Shown: positions 39,343 to 53,905, counted from the first letter of the stretch. The stretch: 64,000 nucleotides of DNA from Kryptolebias marmoratus (GCF_001649575.2 NC_051434.1:15430239-15494238), one strand, 5' to 3'. Made by a program: numbers and translations. The notes: generated by a model from the sequence alone, not told the origin.

Positions 39343-42300
39343 CCTTAAAAAATTACATAACTGCCCACTTTACGATCAGTCTCTGTTATTATAAAAGTTA
39401 AAAATGTGAATACAAAAAGGCAATAAGAAAAAAAACCCAATGGTATCAGAACACCTTGTGGCAAATCTGATTTGGTAATCTGCTTTCATTTCTCAAGTAT
39501 TCAACATGTCCTAGTGTAAAGATTTTCTTCACATGGCCAGGGTGGTGAAAACAGCAGTGTGCTGACACTTTGTCATCAGTGGTGCTAAACATTCTTTCAG
39601 AGTATCTGTTGCTGTTTATGTGCTTAAGATGAGCTGCACTAATTGCAGTTCCCCTTGTAATTAATAAGCACTGCCACTGAGAAAAATAGTACACTATGAG
39701 GCCAGAACTGCATCAGAAGAAGTCTTATACATGGAAGGTTATTTTTCATACTTAAATGTAACTAAAGTTTGATATTCTCTGCTTTGATTTATAGTAGTAT
39801 GTAAAAAAAAACTCATTGTAAATTTCTTCTCAAAATTGCCTCCATTCACATCTGCTTTACTGATGCATTTGGGTGGTGTACATCTGTGTCTGTATCAGTA
39901 CAAATCTGTTAATCTTCACTTCTGTTCTGCCTATAGCTGCTCTTCGTATCAGACTAAGTAATGTTAAATAAATTGTTTAACCTGCTGTTTTCAACTTAGC
40001 AGATAATCAGTGATAATTATTGACCTTTAGACTTTAAATGCTTTCAGTGTGATATTAAGTAATCATGACACCACAGCTGATACAGGCCAAATTTTGTACA
40101 TACACTAAGCAGTTTGAATACAAAGACACTGTTCAGTGGACAGTATGTCTGTTTTTTGTCAAGGAAAACAAAATACATGAGCAAGCTCTGGACCATTTTT
40201 TTTTTGTAACCTTGCTCTCTGTACTCAAAATCCCCTCTCCTCTCCTGCTCTTAGTCTAAGCAGTGTGTCAAAGTGAGTATCATGCTGTAGAGTGCTGGCT
40301 TGAGTCAATTTGCAGCACAGCATCAGGTGTTCACACAGTTATGTTGCACTGAAGAATTTTTTGGCAAATGGGGAAAAAAAAAGAAGATTCTTCAGAGATG
40401 GTATATTGATCAGTGGCAAATTGCAAAGAGAGGGAGTCCTTAACCAAGAGCTGGTGTTTAGAAAATCTTCTTCTCAAGTCGAGCAAAAAGTTCCATGCCT
40501 GGAAAAAAAATGATAGGCAATGTGCCGAGTGAGACTCAAGAGTAAGATTGCAAAATGGTATAAAAGCAAGCAGAGAAAAACACATTTCATGACATTTTTT
40601 CATGGAGGACATTCATTTTCCATCCATCTATCCAAACACTTCATTACGTTTTCATACTTCACTGCAATCCCACACACAAACCTTAAAATATTTATAGTTT
40701 TTTAGTTTACTATTTTTAGTTTTTTTTTTTTTTTAGTGAGAGCTTTTTTTAAAGGGATCTTTTCACATAGGTTTTTAGATATTTGCAGCATCGCCATCAA
40801 AACGCACATGAGACGCTACCGAACCAGTCACTTCCATGTTTTATTATATCCTCATGGTGTGGTGATAGAGATTGTCTGACTCAGAAGGACAAATTTAGAC
40901 AGTTAGAGAAGAGGAAGTGCCAGAGTGACGTGACCAGACTCGTAATGTCATGATGAATTATGGGCAAAGCTCTGAAGCAAAAACGCTTTCCTCACTCCTA
41001 CAGACCTATATGAAAGATTATCCAGAACATAAAAAAAAACTGAAGAATACATGTATATATGCCTGCTGAATAGACTGCCAAAAGACTGTTTTCACACACT
41101 GGAGCATTAATGTGTTAATTACATTTTGAAACAAAACATCCAAGTGATCAGAAGGTGGGAGCTTTTTATGGCTGAGCTAACAGGAAACAGTAGACAGTGG
41201 ATATGAAGGATATTCACTGATTTCCATACATTACTGAGCATTCTATAAAATGAAAATAATATACATCCGGGAGCAAACAGCTTGGAATGACAGACACTGT
41301 GGAGTCCCACTGCACCAAAGAAAGCATCCTATTCCTATACTAATCAACAATTCTCATGCCATCGACACATTTGCAAACAAATATGAATACATTATCTACA
41401 TTTGCAGCACCTTTATCGTACAAGTACCATCATAAAAAAAAAAAGTTTGTTTTAGTGTCTTTAAGAAAAAGTTGAGGTATTTATCTTCACAAAAAAACAA
41501 AACATACACTCCTTACATTGTAGCAACTCCCACTGGAAAGTAAAGTACACAGCAGCTGGATGTAAAAAGGCTTTTCCAAAGTCTTGACTCAGTCTCAGGT
41601 GAGTCAACCTAACAGCCAATCAATATATATCTAGTGTTCTGTACTCCTATACTACAAGTCTTTATCTCTTCCTGTCTCTCTCATACACAAACACAAACAT
41701 GCTCCTTTTCCCACATTGGGACAAGCTAACACATATCAGCACTGCAGGGATAATTCATAACCTCACTAAATGTCAGTGTCTCAAGTCCACATGGCATAGT
41801 GTTAAAAGGGAGAAAAGATTGGTTAGAAAGCTGCCCGGAGGGATCAAAACTCATTGGACTCTCAGATCTATCGGGAGAATTAAATAAGTTGCATTGACCT
41901 GAGGAGCTTTGTGTTATCAGAGAAGAATGCATCAAGTAAAAAAAAAAGAAAGTTAAAGAAAAAAGAAAGTTTATGGGATATAGAATTGGTAAAAGTTATG
42001 AAAATAAAATAAGATAACTTAAATATTCTTTTGTTTGGGAATTTTCCCTCTTTTTTTTGTCAAAATGGTGCGATCATTTAGCTGCGCTTTTTATTACTGT
42101 AATTTTTCTTTTTTTTTTGAGTGTAGAACTACAAGAATAAGGCCGAGATTCCGAATGCTTTCAAGTGCAGAATCAGGCACTTTATGTTCTCTATTTATAT
42201 CAAAGGTGCTTTGAGAGTTGCATTCACCATCTCAAGGGACCACTGCTGGGGGATGAAAATGTATTAGACTGCCTTGGAAAACAATTGAGCATCCAAGAAA

Positions 42301-44536
42301 ATTACAAGTCAAATAGCTGTGAGTTTCACTTAGCGGCAAGTGGGCGAATGAGGATTTGGCAATTGATGATCATCAGCATTATTTACATGGCCTCAAACTG
42401 GATTGTGATAGGAAAAAAAATCAATGTGGATACAAACAGTGTAATGGCAGAGTAATGTGTTCTCTTGGACAAGCAACACAAAAGAAGTCCATTCAGGGTA
42501 ATATTGAAACGAGAACAAATTCTCTTGCCAATCATACCATCCCCTTCCCACTGCCACTTTCTGTCCGCACACACTCACACGCACATCTCAGTTAGCCTTA
42601 AGGGCTATCTTTTCATCCAGCCTGTTCTGAAATTTTGCTGGGATGCAAAAAATAAATAAATAAAAAGCAATGGATAGTGTGATGAATCAGGATTGTTTAT
42701 GATGAGTTTCAGATTCACACTCCCTCTGATTATTTTATTTTTTGAATTTATCTTATGTTTTGTGTTCTCTGAAAGCAACTACAGACACAAAAACACAGCA
42801 ATGGAAGAAAATAGACATGAACTTTACCTGCTTCAATATGAGTTGTGTATTAATAAGAAAGTGATTGTTCAGACCTTGATCTCTGGTCTCACTTCACAGT
42901 TTGAACCACTCAACTCATCTACCAGTTTAAAATTAATAAAGCTCCCAAATTGAACCACTCTATTGGTTTTTTATTTTACTGCCATGCACTTTTAGAAAAT
43001 CCAAAATGCATTCATATATTTGCATTTCTTCTAATCTTGACTGTCTTTAATTATAAAGTTTTCATAATGTTGATTCATGAACAAATCTCATCATTTAAAT
43101 CAAATAATATTTTTTTTAAGGCATCTGAAATGTCAACACTGAAAATAATAGTAACAGAAGAATAAATTTATTCTTGCCATTTGGTAAAACCACAAAGATG
43201 AAGTAGCTACTTGACTTTTATTAAGGAAACCATATCCGGTATATGAGCTTTGACACTACATAAAAAGAGTTCAAACATGAGAATCATGGCTGAAAATCAG
43301 AATCAAATAGAGAGTACTGTAGGACAATGAACAAAGCTTTGATGCTGTAATTGTAAACCAAAATTTACATTTAAAAGCAGATGATGGAAACAGCTTTTTA
43401 ATCTTAGCCACTGTGTCTGCCTGCACAAAGCTGGGTGAATAAATAAAAGGCCAGAACTGTTTCAGGTGAAAGACAGAGCACGGCTATCAGGCCCTACAGA
43501 GTGGAGACTTCACTGAACCATTCAGGGAGAAGATGCAAGCTTTGGGTCAGCACCATCACCTCTCTAAATGGCTAGCAGCTCGAAGTTGTAATATTTTCAC
43601 TGTTTTATTCCCAACTAAAATCCATCTTCTCTTTTAAGAGTCCTGCCTTCCTCTCCACACTCCCTCTACTAGTTCATTTTCATTCTAACACTTTGACCCA
43701 ATCATTTCTACTTTTTGACCTTGTACATCATTTTAATTTAAACCAACAAACAACCAAATTGTGTGATTTCACCATAGAAATAAGAGTGGTAAGTTAGCTA
43801 AGAAGGTAAGCTGGCATTGATGTTCAACAGTGTGATGTAGTGATGACAGACTATCTGTGCAACCAGCCAGGTGCTGCGTTGATAGAATGGGTGATCTTCA
43901 ACACACATTTTATGCAAAATACTCCACATCAATCAAAGTTACACTCCTGCCTCCTATGGTTCTGCATTGCTGGCTTCATTCTTAAAATCTCACATTGTTG
44001 TGGGATGTGGCCAGCTTAATTTGTGATTTATTAAGAGTCATAGGCTGCTTAAAGAGGGACTTATCTTTGTGGCCATATCATAGAAACATTAGAGAGTCAA
44101 AGTGACTTCATAATTAGTCTGCAATGCAGAATATAATTTCAAGTGCTTCTTAAGAGTGTTCTCCCTTAAATAACAGGTAAGTGAATAAGTCACAGGAAGG
44201 ACACCTCAACTTTTGATCACTGTTTAACATCACAACTGCAACAGTACATAAACAATTTGAAGACCAAAAAATAAAATAAAACGTGCTCATTATATGTATG
44301 TGAAAAAATCAAATGCTTATTATAAAAACGACTAAAAAAAAAAACAGCTCTTATATTCAGCCACAATAATTATATTATTATTAGCCTAATTTTGCAACTG
44401 AAGGAAGGATTTAAAGTGTCAGAAAGAGTGTTAAAGGGTACATCTGTGTGCACGATTTCTTAGTGCCAGCACAAATATGTGGTTGTGTGACTGAAAGTGT
44501 GAATGATTGTGCACATGTCCATTTGTGCCCATATGG

Positions 44537-44555
44537 ACTCTGTGTGTGTGTGTGT
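44537..44555. repeat. Short (GT)n tract
   Basis: About eight GT units, about 530 bp downstream (transcript sense) of the CUB exon donor at 45086. Confidence 0.85.
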
Positions 44556-45085
44556 TTCTAACAGCACTATACGGCTGGTGGTGGTAATCGAGCTCACTAA
44601 TTACTTCCTGAGCTGAGAGAGTTGTCACAGAAAGGAGGAGCTGCCACAGATGGTGAGAGACCCACACTGACGCCAGGATATCCTGCCTCTTCATCATCAG
44701 AGTTGAGCATGTGTGTTTGTGTGAGACTGAGAATAGGAGCGAAAGTGTGCGACCAAGATTGTTCAAATTACATCTTAGAACCAGCAAACACACACGCTAC
44801 ACTGCTGAAGAGTTTGTAATATGAAAGCTAGAACCTGCCTATCAAATAAATTACTGTGATCTGTCAAATTAATTCGGAAGACATTACTTGCAACACCTGC
44901 GAGACTGTCATGATCCAGCTCCACAGAACCTATTTAACACCCACCCACTTCCAAGCACACTTCACCCAGCTCACTCCCTCTTCAGACAGAGTGCCTGTGT
45001 GCAAGTGGTGCATTGCAGGACTGCCCTTCCTTCCCTATCCACGGCTCAGCTCTCTCTAGACAAAATGCTGCTGGCTGACTACTCA

Positions 45086-45316
<231 letters not shown>

Positions 45317-48300
45317 TCAAGTTATTGGAGCCTTGATACAAGAGAAAATTTTACAAAGTGAAAATAATCCCAAACATGTGAGATGCGGATAATTATTATA
45401 TAGAAAAGTGGAAAAAGTGGATCAACATGGTTAGTAAAAGGTCACTGAACACACACACAGATTAAATGCTGTTAAAAGTTCACATTTAGCTCTCAAGGTG
45501 CTGTGCCTAACTGAGTTTTCCAAAAAAAGACTTATGGGAGAAAGTACTGACAGAAAAAAAAATTAAACTAAACCAAATAAATCAATAACATCTATAAAAT
45601 GACAGTTTTAAAATCAAATATTTACAAGACAGAGATATAATACATTCTCCTTCAGACCCATGCAAGCCTACAGACCTGGGAATACAAATAATTGATCTTC
45701 TTTTATGAGTTTCTTGACCTGCTTATGTGAAAACCAATTAGAAAGTGTAATGACAGTTTAAATTAGTCCCTGTTAAAAGAAAACTCTTTTCACAGAGGTA
45801 CATTTCACAAAGTAAGTGCACAAAAATGTATTCACAAGCAAAATAAGTTATTCGAGGGTGCACTCCAACACTTTGCATATAATTTTCATCACGCAAGCAG
45901 ACAGCTTTGATGGGTTCCTGCTCGACATGTCCTATAAAGTCTCAGCTGTTCAATATTCGCTCTCCTGGCAGCTTGACTTTTTAGACTCTGTAGGTGGGGG
46001 CAGTGTCTGATGTTTCATCTCCTCTGATTAAAGAATCCATTGTTCTACTTCCCAGCCCAACAGTACTGAAACTAATTAAAAAGCTGTGAACTATTTGTAT
46101 TTACAAAGACCAGTGGCTTCAAAGAGACTGTTTTATAATGCAAATTCATGTATGAACTGAGGCTATGTTGTAAATGTTATCTACAGTGGGTGGTGGCAGT
46201 AATAGAAATTGAAGCAGCTGTCACCAACAAGTAAGAGTTATTAGCAGTTGTACTAGTCTTGGTGAAACTTTACCAGGCTGTAGTTGTATTAGAAAGGTTC
46301 CAGTAATAAAACATGTTTAATGATATCCACTTTAGAAAAAAAATGCACAATTGTTCTTTCTCTATTTGTTTTTCTTTTGTTTGTTTGTTTTGTTTTAGTT
46401 TGTTTTTTTGTATTTTAAATACAAATCATTTCCCATTGAAAGTATTCAGTTTAATTTATTTTTTTTTTTCATTTAATTTATTGTTGTTAGTATATTAATA
46501 AAATTTATATTTGTTTTATAAATAAGTTGTTCAGTAATAATAGTAGAAGCTGCAATAGTATTTCATGTAGATAAACAGTAATGGAAACTTTACAAATAAC
46601 AGATTAAAATATTTTGGACTAGTAATGGTGATTTATGGACTAGTAATAAAAGTCATGCTAGAGATCAAAAGGAAATGGAAATATAACAAAGAAAATGCAG
46701 TGTGAACGTTGAGGGCTGATTGACTTTGATCAAATTTGTTGAAAATGAAACTTAATTGTTGAAGTTATCCAGAACAGAAGCAAACATTAGCAAAACAGAA
46801 GCTAAAAGCTAATAGGCAAATTTGTAGACTTAAATAAGGTAAACCAAAGAAAAAAGCTAAAGCCAGTTGAACAGGAGTTTAAAAGTTATAACAGGCAAAT
46901 CAGAAGCTCAAGCAAAAATGAGCTAAAACCTAAAGTAGTAGATTAAAACTATATAGAAAACCATATCTTAAAGATAAGATTAGAACAACAATAAGTAAAA
47001 CCTAAGATTAGAAAAACTAAAACAAATAAAATTTAAAATTTCCATTCTTTTTAATCAAACCAGAAAAAATGAATAAATAAAAAAAGACAAAAACTATAAA
47101 AGTGACAAAAACTAAGAGTCACAGCACTCATCTTTGGAATGTTTTGGTGTATGAATGGTTAAAATAGCTGAAAGTATACTGAAGTAGTTAGATGCCAAAA
47201 AGAAAAAACAGGAAACAAAATAGTGTCTAAACCAATATGAGAGCGTTTGCACAACTAGACAAACACCGCAATAATCTTATTGATACTAAACTGATGTAGA
47301 TTTGTTCCTGTTTCTTCACTCGTATCTATGCAAATTTCTACAGAGCAATCTGCTCGACAAACACAAAAAAACTGTACTTTTTGCACTAACAAGGTTATTA
47401 CCAAAATGCTAATAGCCAAAAACGTGACATAGAGTTGATCAATAAACTGCATGATGAAACGCCCATCAGGTTTTGTGCCAAGGCTTTACTGATTCTGTGG
47501 TCTTAAAAAATATATTTTCATGTAATTACAAGTAACCTTGTTGTTGCAAATATTTTGCCAGTCAAAACTTTGGCATTTTCCTTTAATTAAAAAGAAATTT
47601 AAAAAAAAAGAATTGTGTAAACATCTAAAATATCAAGGACAAGGGTTTTACATCTAGCAAAACTAATTAACTTGATTGAAGATTTGTTTTATGTATTAGG
47701 TTTTACTGATTTTTTTATTTTCTTTTATGTGAACTGAGCTCACAAAGCCTATCAGATAAATGGAGAAAGTCTACACTGTCTCTGCCTCCAGAGTCTCAAA
47801 AGCCAAGATGTCGAATGAGCAGGTTAACCACTTGTTCATCAAAGCCGCGTGGTTCAGACTTCACAGGCTTCACATCTGTGCACATTATGAAGTCAGACCT
47901 TCCTGTGAACATACTTCTCGGCTCATAGAAACGATTCTGTGTGCTCGTGGTGCAGAAAACTATCCTATTAATATTGTTTTTCAACCTGTTTGCACTATTT
48001 ACGCATCTGTAGGTTTATTTCTTAGAGGATTTTCAAGCAGCCCTAAACAAGGTCAACATAAGATTGTTCTTTTTAATTTTTTTAACTAAAGTTTTAAGAG
48101 ACCTTTGTTAAAGTAATTTGCTTACCAAGGTTCTCTAAACTAATCCCATTAATTATGACACTTTGTTGTTAAATTTTACAATATTGGATTAAACCTAGAT
48201 TTGACTGTAGAAAACTGACCAGTGGCTGTTGTTTGTAATGTACTTTTCACTTCTATTAACAGCCAGTTATCTTTATTTACGTTAGAAGCAACAGAATGTC

Positions 48301-48574
48301 TTAGTTTTCATGTCTCTCACTCACATTTGCTTTCTTGCCAGCTGTCATGCTGCTCTTAGTTTATGCTGCCAAGCCCTCAGACTGCTCTAGCAGCCTGCTG
48401 CCACATCTATGTGGTTAAATTAGCTGCCCTTAAATTTGGAACATGCACTTATTATGTTCATTATGATAATGTATCAAACCAGCTACTGCTTCTTTGTACT
48501 TGCTGGAGAGATTGGCAGTGTGGCAATAAGTAATTAGGATTTGTTCAAAAGGTTGCAATATTTCCCCTAGGAGG

Positions 48575-48690
48575 ACATCGTAAGAGTATAAACACAACGC
48601 AACTGAACTGCTTTTCTGTTAGCTGAAGACGTTTCACTTCTTATCCAAGGAGCTTTTTCAGTTCTAATAAAAAAAAAGTGCGAAGTACCA
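48575..48690. repeat. Teleost dispersed repeat (GCTGAAGACGTTTCACTTCT type)
   Basis: GTTAGCTGAAGACGTTTCAC then TTCTTATCCAAGGAGCTTTT then TCAGTTCTAA is a repeat motif I recognise from many fish genomes, possibly from a Penelope-like or other retroelement. The family is not settled and the ends are unclear. Confidence 0.5.
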
Positions 48691-50035
48691 AGCTTTTAAA
48701 CTGTAGTGAGTTTAAAAGCAGGGTGTTCCCTAGAAGTACCTGAAAGGCTCTGAAAAGTTGCTAAGGCTTGTTGGCAACAGTAAATCAACGAGCGCTCTTC
48801 CTGCACACGGCGTATTGATTCGATGTGAGGTCTAGAAGGTATGGACTGATATTCTGACAGAGGCTAGAGAGAGGCAGAGAAAAGAATTTTAAGTTGTGCA
48901 CACAGCTGTCTAGCCATAAATTTTCAAAAACAGACCTAAACGAAACAAAAAAAAAGAAAAACAAAACAAAACAGGTGTTTTATTTGCAAGTCACACTTCT
49001 GGTGCTAATTATGCAATTTAACTGCATTCTGTAAATGATTGCAATTTAAAACTGTGTGACTATGGTAAATGTCAAAACAAATGACAAACTGATGAAACTA
49101 AATAAAATACTACGAAGTGGCAAAAACCTATGGGAGAAAAACACCAGATGACAGAAACGCTGATGACAACTGCTACTGAAAACATGGACTGATGACACAG
49201 ACATTATGGTTGAATGATTCTGCAAGGAAAAAAAAATCTCAAGTATGAAATGCAGACTTTAGGTTAGTGGGTGCAAAGTAAACAACCTTATTTACTTTTT
49301 TTTTGCCACAAGCCAAATGGCATATACATATATATTACATTTGGGAGTAGGAAAATCTGCAGTTAGTTACAAATTACAATTTCTTTTCATTCTTTTCAGT
49401 TTTGCTGGAGGCAAGAGAGACAGAAGTTTTAGGATTTCAAAATGCCTTTCAGTGATTTTATTTCATTTTATTTTTTATTTTTTAAAGTCAGCTGGAAGTA
49501 GGGTAGAGGGTATGATGCAAACTAATGTAACATGGAGGAACATATTTAAATTATGATTAATTCAGTTTTGCGTTAATTAAAGCAACTCTTCACTTCTCAG
49601 ACTGCTTTAAAGAGGTAATTAAATAATAAGGCATTCATTTTTTATGGTGCTAGGACAATACTCAGAGCCCACCTTCGGATACTTGCATGTCATTTTTAAA
49701 TAATGCAGTAGGTGATATTTTGACTTAGAGAAAAACAAAACAAAACTGAGGATAAGTAGGGTTTGGTACATATAAATGAACAGAGACGACACAAGGTCAG
49801 TCTGGACCAACATTTTAACCGTAACTTTTTTTTTTTTAATGGAGGTGTGTGTGTTTTTTGTAGAACTGATTATATTGGCCTGCCAGCTGTCTGTCTGTGA
49901 TGTTTTAAAGAGAAGAGGAGGACCTCAAAGCGTTTGGCCCTGTCTATCATCCATCCTACCTGTCACCATGGCAAACCCCCTGAGGGAGGGCAGCAGAGTG
50001 TATGGACGAGAGGAAACCTGTGGGGTGTGAATTTC

Positions 50036-50240
50036 AATGGGAGGGAAAGCACGACGGAAGGGTGCAGAGAAGGGGATGAAGAAGATGGCAGGTGACATGT
50101 GAGGATGGGAATGGGGAAAAAAAAATCAGTAGAGGAAAGGTGGACAATGAAGAAAGAGAAAGATGGCATGAGAGATGACAGGTGATTGTTGCAGTGGGAG
50201 TGACGGGAAGCAGAATGCAGACAGAAAAAAAAAAAATAAA
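50036..50240 (+). other. Purine-rich tract
   Basis: About 200 bp strongly biased to A and G on the plus strand (for example GGGAGGGAAAGCACGACGG and GAAGAAAGAGAAAGATGGC). It produces a chance Ser/Pro-rich open frame on the minus strand. In the csmd transcript it is a pyrimidine-rich stretch inside the intron, with no exon next to it. Confidence 0.7.
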
Positions 50241-50407
50241 GAATTGATATTCCTCACAGGACTGTTTCTTCACACTTGAAAGGAAGTCTCTGGGCTCTTG
50301 ACTCTTCATCTCATCTTGACTCTTTGTCACCTAGTGCATTTGTTGGCTGTTATTGGCCAAATACAACCATTGTGTGTTAAGTGGAAATAAAACAAGCTAC
50401 GAAACTA

Positions 50408-50762
50408 CCCATCATTTTCTTTTACACGCTTCTCCTTTCTGGGTCACATGGAGCTGGTGCCTATCTTCAGTATTCACTGTGCAATAGGCGGGGTACACCC
50501 TGGACAGGTTGGAAGTCCATCACAGGGACACAGTGACAATCATTCACGCGCTCACTTACGCTTGGGGACATTTTAGAGTCACCAGTTAACCTAACATGTA
50601 TGTTTTTGGTCTGTGGGAGAAAACTGGAGTACGCAGAGTAAAAACAAGTGTGCACCAGGAGAATATGCAATGTCCAACCAGGAAGTTCCCAGGCCAGGAG
50701 GCAATCCTGCTACCTCCTCAATGGGAAGTAACAACTCTAACCACTGCACCACCATGGCACCC
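50408..50762 (-). repeat. tRNA-derived SINE, full length
   Basis: On the minus strand the head reads GGGTGCCATGGTGGTGCAGTGGTTAG up to the A box (AGTGG) and continues to a tRNA-like region. The body includes CAATGGAC-type blocks: TTAGGTTAACTGGTGACTCT, GTGTCCCTGTGATGGACTTC and CCAGGGTGTACCCCGCC, ending near 50408. This is the most complete copy in the window. It lies about 240 bp from the Tc1-like relic. Confidence 0.85.
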
Positions 50763-50998
50763 AAAATGAAACCACTGAACAGGAATACTTTAATATGTAA
50801 AATGTGTAAGAGGTCACGTATCTTAATCTATTGCCATACTGCTTCTCACAGCAATAACAGTACACTTTAAGGCTGTCACCTATTGTGCTGTTGTTTTCCA
50901 GAAGCTTTAAGGGGATGCTTGAATACTATGAGTGCTATGGCAAAATAAATATGGAAGACATTTTATAGCCATTAAGTGAAAATGTATGTTCATAAACA

Positions 50999-51782
50999 CA
51001 GTCCCTTAAGTTTTGAACACTCATTTTGTCACGTTACAATCACAAATTTCAAAGTAGCAGCCAAGAAGCCCATGGTAATGCTGGAGAAGCTGGAGAGATC
51101 CACAGCTCAGGTTGTCCTGTTCACAGGTCATCTATTAGTCATGCACTCCGCAAATCTGGCCTTTATGAAAGAGTGGCAGACGAAGCCATTGTTGAAAGAA
51201 AGCCATAAGATGTATGTTTACTTTAAATGATGTAAGGGACAAAGCAAACATGTGGAAGAAGGTGCTCTGGGCAGATCAGACCAAAATTGAAAGTTTTGGC
51301 TTAATTTCAAAATGCCACATGTGGCAGAAAACTAACACTGCATATCACACTGCACACACTATCCCCAACCTGAAACACACCAATGGCAGCATCATGGTGT
51401 GGGGGTGCTTTTGTTCAGCAGGGACAAGGATGCTGGTCAGAGTTGATGGGAAGATGGATGGAACTAATTACATGGCAATCCTGAAAGAAAACCTACTACA
51501 GGCTGCTTAAAGCTTAAGACTGGGACACTTGTTCACATTCCAGAAGGATAAAGACCTGAAACATCCAGCGTTGACTCAGGCGACTGAATACAAATCCAAA
51601 CTAATCAGATTTTTATTTGTAAAAAAAAAGGAAACTATGCATTTCCCTTCTACTTCACATTTATTAATCATTTTGTGCTGGTCTATCACCTAAAATACCA
51701 CTAACATATTTTACAGTTTGTAGTTATGACCTCTTAAAACGTGGAAATGTACAAGGGGTAGACAATATTTTTCAAAGCACTG
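50999..51782 (+). mobile_element. Decayed Tc1/mariner-type transposon
   Basis: The 784-bp element has a left end CAGTCCCTTAAG and a right end which, reverse-complemented, is CAGTGCTTTGAAAAATATTG, both followed by a conserved ...TGTCACGTTACAA / TTTCCACGTTTTAA block. The right end abuts TA, the Tc1 target. It is shorter than an intact element (usually about 1.3-1.6 kb) and has lost part of its sequence at the 5' and 3' sides of the coding region. Confidence 0.85.
51050..51585 (+). pseudogene. Tc1-like transposase fragment, broken
   Basis: Frames around 51100-51190 give SSISHALRKSGLYERVAD, typical of the N-terminal DNA-binding part. A second frame (51214-51510) gives VLWADQTKIESFG and then KHTNGSIMVWGCF with AILKENLL, the first catalytic Asp region and the following strand. 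Two in-frame stops then precede FQKDKDLKH, the degenerate second catalytic Asp block (family FQQDNDPKH). The last acidic block is missing. Frameshifts, stops and loss of the C-terminus mean no active enzyme. Confidence 0.85.
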
Positions 51783-53860
51783 TATACACAAACATAGTAG
51801 GAAGAAAAAAAGTGTAATAGACAACATGCGCCCAATATGTAGCACCACAAAGTATTTTTTTTATTATTATTCTATTTTATTTGCCAGCTTTTAAAAGAAA
51901 TAAATAAATAAGCGAGAAGTAGGAGAGCAGTGGAAAAAAAACCTACAGTTTATTTTCTTGAACAGGCTGGGGTTAATGTGTTTAACAGCTAAAAAACAAA
52001 TTGATGCACATGACACAGGACATGTAAAACATTATCTGTGCCATCGATAGCTGGCTATCAACTTTGGCTCAACAGCGCTGGCACATCAGCTCTCTCCTGA
52101 GTCCAGAGTGGTGACGATGCCAAAAATGTTCTTCCTGCTCCAAAAGTAAAGTGGGAGCTCTGCCCCCCCTCCACATATGGGCAGCCACTATAATTGAAGT
52201 GACATTAACAATACACTTGCACATTATGAAGGAGCACTCAGGTGTAAAAGTTGACTTTTATGTGGTCACCAGAGGACCTCAATTAATCACAGCCAAATTG
52301 CAAGTTTCTAAAACTTGTTGGCGTGTAATTTCAGCTGAAAAGGTGGCATAATCACATCCCTGAGTCCTTGAATTTTTTTTTCCCCAGAATAGACTCTGGG
52401 TGGGCATTAAGGGTAAGAACGAAAGCTGAAAATTGGTCTTAACTGCAGTAGCTGGTTATTTATAAATAAAAAAAGACACTAAATGGTGTCATAGTCCCTT
52501 GACAGTTTTTGATAAATTTGATTACAAAAAAAAAATGTACTAACACCCATACAATAGTATGCCACTTTGATATCATAGTGCAGTCGTGTGTATGTGCCTG
52601 CATGTACTGGGTGGGTGGGGATTGTTCTGGCTCGTGGTGCCCAGCCATGTGTGCTCCTTTGTGGGCTTCCTGACTCCCGGCCTGGCTACAGATGGCATAG
52701 TGTCTCAGCGGGCTGCTCAGTAGGCACACTGACATAAACCAATGGCCACATGGATCCAAGGGAACTCACACATGCACACTTGCACACAACACAGCAAATG
52801 GGCATTCACATACACGCAAGCTCACATGACTAAGACATGTGCATCCATTTCAGTTGTGAGAATTCATGTTTGTACCCTTATAAATTATGTAAATGTAATC
52901 CCATCAGAGTCACTTTTGCTTACATACGACTTCTCAAAAACCGTGTCATGTCAGGTCAGGCAGCACACACTGGCAGGTGTCGCTGCCGCAGGGGTGCTTG
53001 CTAACTCTGAGGGAAGGACAACTGGCACAAGCACCTGACTGGGAGCAAACACATGAGGTCCTGACACAGTAAATAAGATATCAGTATGAACACAGACAAC
53101 ACTGTAAATACATGAGCGTGTGTGGGCTGGAAGAAGTAGTTCATCAGCTGGTGAACGGAAAAATGTAGACAAGGTAAGTTGAAACATTAAAAAATATTGC
53201 AATTTACAGAGTGTTAAGTGATAATATAGCAACATACAGGTTCAGTGGTTCTCAAAGTTTTTATAAACAGCTGAAATGAATAAGCAAACTGGCCTAATGT
53301 TTAACCCTGGCTAATAGGCGTGATTTAACATGTGAAAGTTTCATGGATTTGTTGCTGAGAACACGATTGCAAAGGACACTTTGCTCTTCATTTGCTCTTC
53401 ATCTGCCCTAAAACAATTAAATAAAAACAAGAAATAATTTGAATCAAATTTTCTCACTGATTTGTGTCTTATTTGATAGCAGATCCTGCAGAGACTTCCC
53501 TGGCAATGCTTGAGAAGCCACTAGTACAGTGATTCACTATCATCCACTTCAGTTTCGACAGGGGGGATTTGAAATATTTTTTTCACTGCACTTCTCCTTC
53601 CAGTTGTTTCTATTTGCAGCCAAGATCATAATTTGCTTGAACCACTCATCTTTTTTGGCTCTCTCTGCTTTTTGCTTTCCATCACATTAATCTTCTGATG
53701 GTTAATTAGCTTGTTATTTAACTTCTAGACAGTTGATACCGAAATTTCTTCTGAGTGCCACAAGAGGGATCTTGAGTACCACCAGTGGTACTTACACCAC
53801 AGTTCGAAAACCATGGCATTAGTTTATTTTCAAAACATATTTTTTTGAACCTTAACATTT

Positions 53861-53905
53861 TTAAATAAAAAAATTAAAAAAATAAATAAAAATTAAAAAA
53901 TAACC
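53861..53905. repeat. A-rich AAAT simple repeat
   Basis: A low-complexity run of AAAT/AAAAT units about 170 bp downstream (transcript sense) of the sushi exon. Confidence 0.75.

Noticed and set aside
44431..44793. 120-codon minus-strand open frame near the CUB exon
   Set aside because: Its His-Thr-rich part comes from GT/CA tracts. There is no CUB or sushi motif, and the real exon ends at 45087 with a strong donor.
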